Assembly (NCBI GenBank): GCA_039720395.1
Contig: JBBPBK010000104.1
Coordinates: forward strand, 62,001 to 126,000
Source of the DNA: Liquidambar formosana
Taxonomy: Eukaryota; Streptophyta; Magnoliopsida; Saxifragales; Altingiaceae
Length of the DNA stretch: 64,000 nucleotides
Reading direction: 5' to 3'
Shown here: positions 47,398-58,854 of the stretch, piece by piece
Layout of the letters: each line of letters begins with the position of its first letter
How positions within the stretch are numbered: the first letter of the stretch is position 1
Position numbers and translations under genes: made by a program
Notes under the pieces: model-generated
Told to the model about the DNA's origin: nothing
What the model saw: only the letters and a program-made list of their open reading frames with translations
Databases searched by the model: none

Positions 47398-48500
47398 TAA
47401 CTCTTAATAAAGGTAATTAATATTCCAATTAGGGTTTTAATTAATGCCATAATGAAATTAGGGTTTCATCATTAACTCAAAATTAGGGTTTCATCCTTAA
47501 CTCTATGCAGCCGTCACTACCAAGACGGCTGCCTGAGCTTGGCTAGGCTGCCATGGCCACCAACGACTGTGGGAGGCCATGGGCAGCCATGGGAGAACAT
47601 CCTAGGGGTGTGGGACAAGCCTCTGGACACGTGAGGAGTGGTGGAAGTGGCTGCCATCATAAAAAACAATCAGGGTTTCCAAAACCCATTGCTGGAGCCA
47701 TTGTTGCAGACCTTGAAGGTCACAATAGCTTCTAAAACCTTATCAATTCGACTCCTCCATTGAAACCAGCTTTTGTATCATGTCCCTACATGAAATACTA
47801 AGCTTCTAGAAGAGGTTTGGATGATCGAATCATCACCAATTGTTCTAAACAATTAAAACAACAGTATGCTGCCCAGAATTTGACAGCATACTGTCCATGG
47901 TCAGAAATTGATTTAAAACCCAGCAAGATGAATGAATTAGGCTACCAAACGAATTTTCCCAGTATCCTACATGTCTTAGGAAACTAATGCAATTGGTTTC
48001 ATGCAATTTGGAGTTCCCTAACTCAAGTTCTAATCAAAACTCCATTGATGACTTTTCTGCAGAGAAAATCTGCTATGCTGTTCATGAAAAATTTTCAAAC
48101 TTTTTGAATCTTTTTCCATCAAAACCTTTTTGAAACTTAAAGAAAATCATATACACATGATATATGATGATCCTAAAATAGATTTGCATCAAAAATACAG
48201 AAGCTTTGATTGAATTTAATTGCAAGAACCTCTGGGTTCTAAAACCCAGATTCGACCCTCTTCAGAAAACCCAGTTTTCCTTTTTCTTCTTCTTCCAATT
48301 CAAACCCTATACAACCTTTGCATCAATGGTTACCCTTAACCATGATTTAGAAGAGGAGTAGAAGAAGAATAGACCTAGGGTTCCAAACCCTAGGTTCGGC
48401 CAGAGAGAAGAACAATTCTGCAGTAAAAATTCTCCAGATTTTTGAATCATTCAACTACACCATAAATTCCAGCCCATATGTATTTTGTATTATGCATAGC

Positions 48501-48517
48501 CATGGCTCTGATACCAC
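48501..48517 (-). other. C2 primer-binding site
   Basis: Minus strand GTGGTATCAGAGCCATG adjoining the 5' LTR; initiator Met tRNA type. Confidence 0.93.
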
Positions 48518-50178
48518 TGTTGGGAATCATACAAGAGGGAAAAATAGAAGTGCGGAATATAAAAATTTTCCCTTTGATTCCACAGCCCATGAATCTAACT
48601 ATGCATATACAAAATCAAACCCTAACTATGAAGAGGGTTAGAACACTTACAGAATTTTTGTCTTCTCCTTTTTGCTCCAAGCTTTGATTCCGGACAGCGG
48701 TGAATGAGCAGCCCAAGTGTGCTGCCTCCAACGGTATCCACACCTAGCTAGAGCTTCAAGTCTTTTCCTTCTTTTCCTTTGTTGTTGCTAGTGTAGGAGA
48801 AGAGAGGAGAGAGAGAGAGGGGGCTGGAAAATCTGGACAGCCCCTTGGGATTTCAACTTGTGATTGTGATGATGTCACACATCATAAAGTGTGACTTATA
48901 TAGTCCACACTAGGGGGGCCGGCCATAGGGGGAAACCCTATTAGGGTGTTATGCAATTTCTCTAAATTGCACAATAACCCCTATAAATTATATCAAATAT
49001 AATTAGGCCTCAAAGAACTATTCTTTATGCACTCATACCCTTTCTCTCATAGACTTTAAAGCTCATCTTGCATGATCAGTGTGTGACCCATTGGGTTCAC
49101 ATCATCAAGTAGTAGGAATAGCACGAGGTGTGCACAATGGAACTCTTTCCATTTAGGGTCTAATTGGAACTCCTTCCAATTCCCTAATTGATTATAACTC
49201 ACTTATATCAATTAGGGCTTCTACTAACCATGAATAACACCTAGCATATGGTTCATGGTGTCGTCCTTAATGAAGTGAATATGTATCTATCAAAGAACCC
49301 TTCTGTTATAGTTTATAGGTTACAATTGCATCCTTCCATTTACACAATGTCTCCAATTGAACTAATAGGACATGGAAGTCTGTCAAGTCCCTAGTTCAAT
49401 TACTTTATACTCATTCATAAATATCAACTCAATGATGAACTTATGGAAACTCCTTTCCATATTCACACTGCCATGGCCATGGACTGAATGAGTTATATTA
49501 TGAATGCTATATGAGACATTCTCTCTCTTTTTCCTGAGAGTAATGGATTCCTTGTTGATCACTCACATGCCTTCATACACATAGCAATAGGGCCAATGAA
49601 CACCTTTACAGACCCATGAATAGAATCTGCACTTAGTGTTATCAAACTTCTAAAGCTACATGCATAAGGTAACTATGGTGTCTCAGGTCTAAGGATTACT
49701 TGTACCACTATAACATTGAGAAACTGATTGACAGGCAGGTTAAAACTCCATTCAGTTTATCTCAAATCTTTGGTCACATTCAGTGTACCTATTCTATTAA
49801 CAGGCACCCACCTATTGGTTGTAGTGTCTCCACACAAATAGCTTGAGACCAGCTATCCTCCTATAGAGTCAACCTAACAAGTGCTAGTCCTATGGTTCAT
49901 TACTGTCCATCATAGTGAACCTTCAACTAGGAATGATTTAGGAGTTTAGTACAGAGATATATTTACAGTCTCATAATTACAACTCTTTGTAATTCAATAT
50001 TCTCAACTCTAACTCCTTGGACATATTATGTAAATATAAATGATGCATACAAACATAATAGAATAAGCCCTTTTATTAAATCAATAATAAATGTGACATA
50101 CATAAATGAAATCAAATGATTGTTCCTTTATCCCTAAACAATCATCTCTATGATTGGCTCTAGGGCATAACTCTAACA
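48518..50178 (-). repeat. C2 5' LTR
   Basis: 1661 bp, with minus-strand TATA box at 48894-48903. It differs from the 3' LTR by about two bases and a 3-bp length change in the GA tract. Confidence 0.95.
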
Positions 50179-50183
50179 TCAAC

Positions 50184-50347
50184 GTCTTGTTAGCAGGATG
50201 TTTGAAGGACTGATTGGCAAAAACCTAGAGGCGTACGTTGATGACACCATTGTTAAAAGCAGTTCAGAGAGAAACCATTTGGCAGACCTAACTGAGGCTT
50301 TCGCCCGACTCAGGGAGTACGGGATGAAGTTAAATGCGAAGAAAAGC
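50184..50347 (+). pseudogene. E3 RT middle fragment with YVDD
   Basis: A 164-bp island of E3 between C2 and L4. It encodes RMFEGLIGKN, the RT active site AYVDDTIVKS, then LREYGMKLNAKK. The frame joins that at 40156 and continues at 62598 after removing L4 and one AAAGC. Confidence 0.93.
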
Positions 50348-50728
50348 TGTGATAACCCAAACACTTGCCTCCCTAATAATCAATTGATTAGTGTGATTAT
50401 TATTATTATTGTTGTTGTCATAATTATAATTATTATTAATCACCAAAGCTTTAGGATATATATATAACAAAAATTACTAACTTATTATATTAATAGGATT
50501 AATAATGTAATTAATCCTTAAGATGAGGTCATTGCTTACATGGGGAGGGGGTATGTGGCTAAATTCTATGAATTGCTTAAAACTAAAGCAAAACAAAACA
50601 AAACAAAACAAAACCAACAAAAACAGCCACGTTTGCTTGGAGAAAAAGAAATGGTTTGCTTGGGGACAAAGGGATAGAGAAGAATCTTCATAAATTAATG
50701 AGGGGAGACTTCCTTTGACTTGAGGGGG

Positions 50729-50736
50729 TATAAAAG
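50729..50736 (+). promoter_or_regulatory. TATA box in L4
   Basis: TATAAAAG is followed by GA-rich sequence (AGAGAGAAATAGAGAG), as in LTR R regions. It supports a plus-strand orientation for L4. Confidence 0.6.
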
Positions 50737-51005
50737 GGCTAATTTTCAGCTCATTTTCGTGCTATTTTGGGCTGCTAAGAGAGTGTAAAAACAAGAGAGA
50801 AATAGAGAGAAAGAAAGAAGGAGAAAGAAGGGAGCTCAAACCAAGGAAGTTTCAAAGCATTTTTCTACAAACCTGAGGTGAGCTTTTTCATCTTTGAATG
50901 ATATAGGATAGGTTTTAAAAGTTTCATAAGGATTGGTTGATGTTTGGATAATTTTTGGAGCTTCAAAGAAGCATCAATGGCTTCCCTCATACTTTGTTTG
51001 ATTGG

Positions 51006-52669
51006 TGTTAGGATTATGCCCTAGAGCCAATCATAGAGATGATTGTTTAGGGATTAGGAACAATCAATTGATTTCATTTATATATGTCACATTTATTATT
51101 GATTTAATAAAAGGGCTTATTCTATTATGTTTATAGGCATCATTTATATTTACATAATATGTCCATGGAGTTAGAGTTGAGAATATGAAATTACAAAGGG
51201 TTGTAATTTTGAGACTGTAAATATATCTCTGTACTAAACTCCTAAATCATTCCTAGTTGAAGGTTCACTATGATGGACAGTAATGAACCATAGGACTAGC
51301 ACTTGTTAGGTTGACTCTATAGGAGGATAGCTAGTCTCAAGTTATTTGTGTAGAGACACTACAACCAACAAGTGGGTGCCTATTATCAGAATAGGTACAC
51401 TGAATGTGACCAAAGATATGAGATAAACTGAATGGAGTTTTAACCTGCCTGTCAATCAGTTTCTCATTGTTATAGTGGTACAAGTAATCCTTAGACCTGA
51501 GACACCATGGTTGTCTTATACATGTAGCTTTAGAAGTTTGATAACACTAAGTGCAGATCCTATTCAGGGGTCTGTAAGGGTGTTCATTGGCCCTACTGCT
51601 ATGTGTGTGAAGGCATGTGAGTGATCAACAAGGAATCCATCACTCTCAGGAAAAAGAGAGTGAATGTCTCATACAGCATTCATTGAATATAACTCATTAA
51701 ATCCATGGGCCCATGGTAGAATGAATATGGAAAGGAGTTTCCAGAAGTTCATCATTGAGTTGATATTAATGAATGAGTATAAAGTAATTGAACTATGGAC
51801 TTGACAGACTTCTATGTCCTATTAGTTCAATTGGAGACATTGTGTTGATAGATGGATGGAATTGTAACCTGTAAACTATAACAGAAGGGTTCTTTGTAAA
51901 TGACTATTCACCTCATTAAGGACCACACCATGAGCCATATGCTAGGTGTTACTCATGGTTAGTAGAAGCCCTAATTGATATAAATGAGTTATAATCAATT
52001 AGGGAATTGAAAGGAGTTTCAATTAGACCCTTAATGGAAAGTGTTCCACTGTGCACAACTTGTGCTGTTCCTACTACTTGATGATGTGAACCCAATGGGT
52101 CACACACTGATCATGCTAAGAGAGCTTGATTGTCTATGAGAGAAAGGGTATAAGTGATTAAAGAAAAGTTCTTTAAGGGGCTAATTTGTATTTGATGCAA
52201 ACTAGTGGGCTAATTGTGTAATTAAGAGTAATTACACAAATTAGATTAGGGTTTGGAATTCCCCCCTTGGCCGGCCCTATTAGTGGGCTATATAATGCCC
52301 ACTATAAGGTGATGACATCATCACAATCACTCCCCCCCAAGTGCTGGCCGAATTCTCCCTTGGAGGCTCTCTCTCTCTCTCTCTCTCTCTTCTTCACCTC
52401 TAGCAACCCTAAGGAAGAAGAAGGAAAGGACAACTTGCTCAAGCTAGGTGTGGATACTATTGGAGGCAGTGCACTTGGACTGCTCAATCAGAAGACAAAG
52501 CTTGGAGCATAAAGGAGAAGACTTGTTCAACTGTAAGTACCCTAACTCTCTTGGTAGTTAGGTTTATGGTTTTTGTATTAAGCATAATTAAGATTCATGG
52601 GTTTGGGAATCATAGGAAAAATTTTAAATTCCGCCTTTGTATTTTTCCTCTCTAGTTTGATTCCCAACA
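51006..52669 (+). repeat. C3 5' LTR
   Basis: 1664 bp, TGTTAGGATTATGCCC to TTCCCAACA. Near the left end are a perfect CAATCAT/ATGATTG hairpin and the palindrome AATCAATTGATT. TATA-like CTATATAATG is at 52288-52297, with a (CT)n tract at about 52366-52390 in the probable transcript leader. Confidence 0.94.
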
Positions 52670-52670
52670 A

Positions 52671-52687
52671 TGGTATCAGAGCCATGG
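52671..52687 (+). other. C3 primer-binding site
   Basis: TGGTATCAGAGCCATGG one base after the LTR; initiator Met tRNA type. Confidence 0.94.
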
Positions 52688-54141
52688 TTATGCCTAATAC
52701 AAACTGCATATGGGCTGTAATTCATGGTAAATTGATTGGTTAATAAATCTGGAATTTATGTTCACGCATTAGAATGGTTTCCCTCTCATGGCAAAACCTA
52801 GGGTTATTGAACCCTAGGTTAATTCTCCTTCTACTCCTCTTCTAAAATAGTTTTACGGCTGCTGGTTATTCAAAAGTTGAATGGGGATTGAGTTTGGAGA
52901 AGATGATGAACAGTTTTTATGATAGTCATGAAAAATCGTCATTTGTTTTGCATGCCGAAATCAGAGTTCTTCTCCAAAATTTTCGAGCCATATATGGTTA
53001 GAAAGCTCTTCGAATCAGCTTTACAACCCAACAAACGGTTCGTCGATCCGAGTTTTGTAGTGAAAGTTATGAATTTTTTACTACAGGCTGTCAGGGAAGA
53101 CAGTTTTGCTCGGGAATGATGTAACAGCCACAATTGTGAGTTTTTGATGGAGATCAAAAGCATGGCAATGGTTGCCACCACTTGGCTTATGTTCTAGACA
53201 TGGTAGGAAAGGGTTCCCAAGCATTCAGATGTATCATAATTGGATTATGAGTCTAGAACAGAAGGAAGAAGGAGAAGACCACCATGTTTGAATCTGGGTT
53301 TTAGAACCCTATGGTTCTTGCTATTGTTCTGATATGATATCTCTATAAAATTGATGAATAATCATTATAGGATGATGATATATGATGTATAGATCATATT
53401 CTTTAAGTTTCAAAGGAGTCTTGATGCATAAAGAATCAAAAAGTTTGATTTCTTGGAAGAACACAGCAGGCTGTTTTTCCTGCAGAAAGTCATCAATGGA
53501 GTTTTGTTCATATCTTGAGCTAGGGAACTCCAAATTGCATGAAACCAATTTTATTAGTTTCCTAAGACATGTAGGATGCTAGGAAAAATAATTTGGTAAC
53601 CTGAATTAATCATCTTGCTAGGTTTTAAATCAATTTGTGATCATGGACAGTATGCTGTCAAATTCTGGACAGCCTACTGTTCTTGAATTGTTTAGAACAA
53701 TTGGGGATGATTTGATCATCCAAACCACTTCAATTAGCTTAGTAATTCATGTAGGGACATGATACAAAAGCTGGTTTTGTTGGTGGAGTCGAATTGATTA
53801 AGTTTTAGAAACTTTTGTGACCTTGGAGGTCCTCCCATGGTGGTGCCAGCAAGGGTTCTTGAAACCCTAATGTTCTTTGAAGAAGACAGCCCTCTTGGCC
53901 ACTCCACACGTGTCCATGGGCTTGGCCCACACCCTGGCTTGAGTCCCCCTTTGCTGGCCATGGCCTCCCATGGCCTGGCCAATCCATGGCAGCCTTGCTA
54001 AGCCATGGCAGCCCACTAATGTGGCGGCAGCCTTAGGGTTTATGATGAAACCCTAATTCCCATTAATGATGAAACCCTAATTCATTAATTGCATTAATTA
54101 AAAACCTAATTGAATATTAATTACCTTAATTAAAATGTTTA

Positions 54142-54537
54142 ATGATTGGTCATTAATTGACCAATCATGGTTATTAATCATTAGGGTATAATTAAGTGCA
54201 TTTATGATGTCTAGGGTTTAGGGTTTAGGAAACCCTAATTCGTATTAATTAAACCATAATTCTATTAATGCATTAATTAATAACTAAACCTAGTAATTAA
54301 TGTGTCTAACCTAGGGTTAAATGATTGGTCATTAATGACCAATCATGATCATTAATGGTTTAGTAATTAATCATTGGCATTTAATAGGTTTAAGGTTTAG
54401 GGTTTTAGAAACCCTAATTAGTGCATATTAATTAGGAGTAATTAATATCCTAGGTGGCATTAATTAAACCCTAATCCTAATCATTAATACTGAATAAACC
54501 TAGGGTTTAAATGATTGGTCATTAATTGACCAATCAT
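54142..54537 (+). repeat. Three CCAAT palindromes in C3 leader
   Basis: ATGATTGGTC and GACCAATCAT arms at 54142-54168, 54321-54346 and 54511-54537, all perfect 10-bp arms with a 6-7 bp ATTAAT(T) spacer, about 180-190 bp apart. C1 equivalents: 32993-33019, 33184-33209 and 33362-33388, the last with one mismatch. Confidence 0.85.
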
Positions 54538-55843
54538 AAGGCATTTAATGCATTGGGGTTACACTTAGGGTTTAGAGTTAATGCATTTAGGGTTTAGGGT
54601 TTTAGGAAACCCTAATGCACTAATTAATTAATAAAATGATTTTATTTAATTCCGAAATTGATTATTTAATTAATGGTGATTAATTTTATATTGTTTTAAA
54701 TGGTTTAAAACGCAATTTAGGATTAAATAAAAAATCTGGAAATTTTAATTAAATAAAATTGTTTTGTTTAATTAAAAAGATCCTAATATTTGATATTAGA
54801 GTTTAATTAGGGGACTTTAAATGTTTCAATTGATTTGATTAATTGAAATTAAATGTCTTAAATGTTAAGACTTAATTAATTCAGGAACTTATGCATCTCC
54901 TAATAAGATTAGGACACATGAATGAGATTAATGAAAACCAATCAATAGAGTTACCATGAATGCCCATATGTTTATTGCTTACAGTTATTTCCTTTATTAT
55001 GCAATATGATTGTATGGTTATGGATGGATGATGATTATGGACTATACCCTTAAAGCAATTGTGATTGGCCGTCTTATGAATGGGTTGTATTATTTTCAAG
55101 AGTTGTAATTTTATTATGGTGATGTATTATTTATTTGGGGCTTGCATGCCACCTTCTTCTCTTTCTCTATCATTCTCTTATGTACCCCACATTCCCCTTA
55201 TGTATCCCTTTCTTTAAAATTATGTAAATGTTATGTAATCGAGAGTGCACTAAGGAGCATGGTGGACCTAAAGGAGCATGGTGGAGCCCAACAAGCCTAT
55301 GGTGGAGACCATCAAGCTAATGGAGGAGATTGAAGGACTTGAAAGCTTGGAGAAGACTTTCAAGAGAGCATGCTATGTTTTGAATGAATGTTTTACGATC
55401 ACCTACACCCACCTTAGACCTAGGATTCAATTCATTGGCTTGGATTGAATCCTCTTAAAGTCCATAATCATCATAGTGGGAGCTTTTAATGAGATTAATA
55501 GTGATAGCTCCAAATCCAAAGATCGTTATATGTCACCTTATAGGGACTAATATCGATAAGTGGATTATCTATATATAATGTTGTTATATATTTCTTATTT
55601 AAATGCATGAGATGTATGTTAGATTAGTTAATTTGATGAGACCCTTAAAACCCCTCTCTTTTAATATTAAGTTGGAAATGGAGAATACATTAGGGAATGG
55701 ATTCTTCATTGCCTTCCATCATTATAGGATCATCTAACGTCCCTTAATGTGGGTACCTGGCTGCAGACATGTAGGAGCTACCCATATTAAAGACATTACT
55801 TGAAACTATCATATATGTAGATATCATGGGGTGCCTAAGCTGG

Positions 55844-56061
55844 TATATACCAAGAAATTAACATGTGAGGTATATATTTGGTGAAACATACCTGTGTGAA
55901 TGATGGGCTTAACTTAACTAGGGAAGTATTCCAAGAAACTAACATGTGAGGAATATGTACCCTAGAGGCAAAATGATTGGAACTTGCTTATGAAGCAATA
56001 GACAAAGAGTTGTCTTCTTACTGTGGGTTAGAAGTCAAGAAACTAACATGTGAGGCTTCTA
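55844..56061 (+). ncRNA. Triple hairpin in C3 leader (putative RNA element)
   Basis: HP1 arms TATATACC (55844-55851) and GGTATATA (55869-55876). HP2 arms GTATTCC (55926-55932) and GGAATAT (55950-55956). HP3 arms TAGAAGTC (56029-56036) and GGCTTCTA (56054-56061). Each encloses the 17-nt loop AAGAAACTAACATGTGA (one change in HP1). It ends 172 nt before the Gag ATG. The segment between HP2 and HP3 also folds (TTGCTT/AAGCAA, AGACAA/TTGTCT). Confidence 0.7.
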
Positions 56062-56232
56062 GGTCATAGTGGGACCCCAATCCCCATTAGGAATAAGATT
56101 CCCGAATTCCATTAGAGAGTGTATGGAATTTGATAAAATAGTGGGAGGTACCATATGATTAAAGACCCGATCATTATGGATTAAAAATGAAATCTAATTC
56201 TCTATTTTAATTTTTATATATAGTTCATTAGA

Positions 56233-56781
56233 ATGGCTCACCTCAACCCATTATCCAAATTATTGGACACCAACCGTTTGATTGGACCAAATTGTCTTGA
56301 TTGGCTTAGGAATCTAAAAATTGTTTTGGATTCCAAGAATCTTACCTATGCACTTCATAATCCACTTCCCATTGCTCCTGCTGAGGCTACAACTCAGCAA
56401 GAGAAAGACGCTTACCAGAAGCGCATGGACGATGATCTCATGGCAAGGTGCTATATGATGGTATTTATGAGTCTCGAGCTTAAGAAGCAACACGAGTCCA
56501 TGGGAAGTGCTTACGAGATTTTTATCAACATACAAGAGTTGTATGGGAAAGAATTCTTGCTTGAATTTAATGAAGCTGCTACTTCCAAGTCTAAGCTCAA
56601 GCCTAAGGGCAAGGGTATAGGCAAGGGTAAGAGTACCCAGAGGAAGAAGAAAGGTAACAACAAAGCCAAAGGAACCTGTTTTCACTGCGGCAAGGATGGG
56701 CACTGGAAACGTAACTGCCGGGAGTATCTGGATACTCTAAAGAACCAACCTTTGAAAGGTATGGATCATGCTCTAAACTAA
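56233..56781 (+). CDS. C3 Gag-only ORF
   Basis: 182 codons, ATG 56233 to TAA 56781, the same length as in C1 with only scattered substitutions. The zinc knuckle is [14 protein letters not shown], the canonical form (C1 has D for the first G). A Lys-rich stretch precedes it. The frame ends because of the ~10-bp deletion shared with C1, just before where C2 enters protease. Intact Gag next to a ruined pol in two separate insertions argues that this product was maintained during spread of the family (inference). Confidence 0.87.
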   Translation: MAHLNPLSKLLDTNRLIGPNCLDWLRNLKIVLDSKNLTYALHNPLPIAPAEATTQQEKDAYQKRMDDDLMARCYMMVFMSLELKKQHESMGSAYEIFINIQELYGKEFLLEFNEAATSKSKLKPKGKGIGKGKSTQRKKKGNNKAKGTCFHCGKDGHWKRNCREYLDTLKNQPLKGMDHALN

Positions 56782-58841
56782 ATGTTAGTTCTGCTTCCAC
56801 TTGGGTACTTAATTTTGATGTGAATTTTGAATTCCATGCAGAATCTAGTGGGAAGCAGAAGGCAGAGTAAAGGCGGATCAACCCTACAAGTGGGGAATGG
56901 AGCAAACGTTGCTGCATTAGCTGTGGAGCTTGTTGCTTAACTCTACCTAATGGAGTAGTTTAGAAATAATAGTTAGCTATCTTTACATTCCAGAAGTTAT
57001 TAGAAACATTAACTTTATTTCAGTTTTATCTAAACGAGGTTTTAGTTTGATTTAATAAATGTCTTCTATTAAATAAAGAGTTCATTACTTCTGGAGTTTA
57101 TATGGATGGCCTTTATTTTCTAAACTTTATTGCAAATATAAATTGCAATGGAGCATGATAGTTCTAAATTGAATGCTAATAAACCTAAGAGAACAAGATA
57201 TACATAGTGATGTATGTAGAAGTTTCTCTAACTTTACAACCTTTACCGATGATTCAGTCTAGGTTTGGGTGTGTATACTTAATGAAGTACAAATCTGAAA
57301 CATTTGAAAGGTTCAAAGAATTCAGATATGAAGTAGAGAAACAAACCGGTAAAGGTATTAAAGCTCTTCGATTAGATCAGGGAGGCGAATATTTAACCTG
57401 TTAATTTTTAGATCAACTTGTTCAAATGGGCATTCAATCACAATAGACACCTCTTGGAACACCATAACTTAATGGTGTGTCAAAAAGGAGGAAGAGTACC
57501 TTATTAGATATGGTCCAATCCATGATAAGTTACAACGACCTAATATTATCCTTGTTAGGATATGCCCTAGAAATTGCCACGTACCTGTGAAACAGAGTTC
57601 AAACCAAGGCTGTCCCTTAAGACCTATATGAGATATGGAAAGGGAAGCACCAAACCTTAAGCATGTTAAGGTATGGGGGTTGCACTGCATATGTAGAGAC
57701 ACATGATGTAACCAAATTGGAAATCAAGATAACTTGAACGTAGGTTTGTGGATTATCCTAAATAGAGTTTAGGATACTAAGTCTATTATCCTGATGAACA
57801 AAAGGTGTTTTGTTTGTATGTTTGCAATCTTTCTTGAAAAAGAGTTTATTCAAGAAGGCAGCAACAACAGGAAAATAGAACTCAAAGAGTTATCCAATGA
57901 GACACAAACCGACATTGATGCAACCCCTGTCCCTGTTGAGACAGAACCCATTATTGTACCATGATTATACAAAGGGTTAGTGGGAGTGCGATCATATTTT
58001 GGTCCTATAAGTGAATGATGTTCTACTTATTAGGGAATAATGTAGAGACGTTGTCAACAGTGAAAAATTAGTTTTTCACAAAGTTTCTCCATAAAAGATT
58101 TGGAAGAAGCATCCTATATTCTAGGAATAGAGGTCTATACAGATAGATCTTAAAGGATGCTAAGTCTCTCCCAATTGAAGTATATAGACAAGATTTTGAA
58201 AGAGTTCAAAATGCATGATTCCAAAAAGAGGTCTAATTCCTGTCAGACATGGAATCAAGTTGTCTATAACTAAAAGACCAGATATCAGTTTTGCTGTAAA
58301 TGTTACGAGCAGATATCAGGCAGACCCAGATAAGGAACACTGGGAAGCAGTCAAGGCTATCCTTAAGTTCTTGAGAAGAACTAAAGGACCTATACCTTGC
58401 CTATGGAGAAAGAAACTTGAAATGGTTGGTAGAACGGATTCAGATTTTCAATCTGACGATGATGATAGGAGATCAACATCGAGGTATGTTCTCACCTTAA
58501 ATGGTGGAGCTATAAATTTGAGTACATTGCTGCATGTTTGGATGAGTAAGTTCATTGCAAAACTAAAAGTGGTTCCTGACATTGAGAAGCCCTTACTATT
58601 GTTTTTGTGACAACAATAGGGCTATTACTCAAGACAAGGATCCACGGTGTCATCAAAAGTCCAAACTTTAAGCGGCAATTCCAAGTGATTAGAGAGATCA
58701 TTGGAAGAGTAACATATACATATAGAAGTTTAATACAACAGAGAGAATAAAGAAGACCCCTTCACTAAGGCTATGACCCAAATGTGTTGGATGACCACCG
58801 ACCGGATATGGGTATGAGATACATGGTGGATTGGCTATAGT
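56782..58841 (+). pseudogene. C3 pol remnant
   Basis: Copia pol in broken pieces: an integrase fragment (57207-57404), the post-integrase linker, then a direct jump near 57948-57985 to sequence just before YVDD, then RT C-terminus and RNase H (58215-58610). Protease, most of RT and most of the integrase zinc region are unreadable. The deletion junction and several stops coincide with those in C1. Confidence 0.9.
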
Positions 58842-58853
58842 GCAAGTGGGAGA
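58842..58853 (+). other. C3 polypurine tract
   Basis: GCAAGTGGGAGA ends one base before the 3' LTR. Confidence 0.88.
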
Positions 58854-58854
58854 T

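Larger units (their letters stand above)
45490..48500 (-). other. C2 long untranslated leader
   Basis: About 3.0 kb between primer-binding site and Gag, colinear with the leaders of C1 and C3. It has the triple hairpin (45661-45878) and two CCAAT palindromes (47180-47397), with AAACCCTA words near 47100-47330. No credible ORF. Confidence 0.8.
40158..50178 (-). mobile_element. C2: intact young Ty1-Copia element (10.0 kb)
   Basis: Flanked by perfect TCAAC at 40153-40157 and 50179-50183. Minus-strand order: 5' LTR 48518-50178, initiator-Met primer-binding site, ~3.0-kb leader, an uninterrupted Gag-Pol frame 45489-41830, polypurine tract 41816-41830, 3' LTR 40158-41815. By eye the LTRs differ at only two bases plus a few bp in a GA tract, so the insertion is very recent. 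All parts needed for transposition appear present. It is a close relative of C1, C3 and the solo LTR, sharing termini, leader architecture and Gag. Confidence 0.95.
52688..56232 (+). other. C3 long untranslated leader
   Basis: About 3.5 kb, colinear with C1. It has three CCAAT palindromes amid AAACCCTA/TTAGGGTTT words (54142-54600) and the triple hairpin just before Gag. Several short ORFs occur on both strands, none with a protein signature. Confidence 0.8.

Noticed and set aside
54881..55099. Host gene fragment captured in the Copia leader
   Set aside because: The short ORFs in the leaders lack recognisable domains and are not consistent among C1, C2 and C3.
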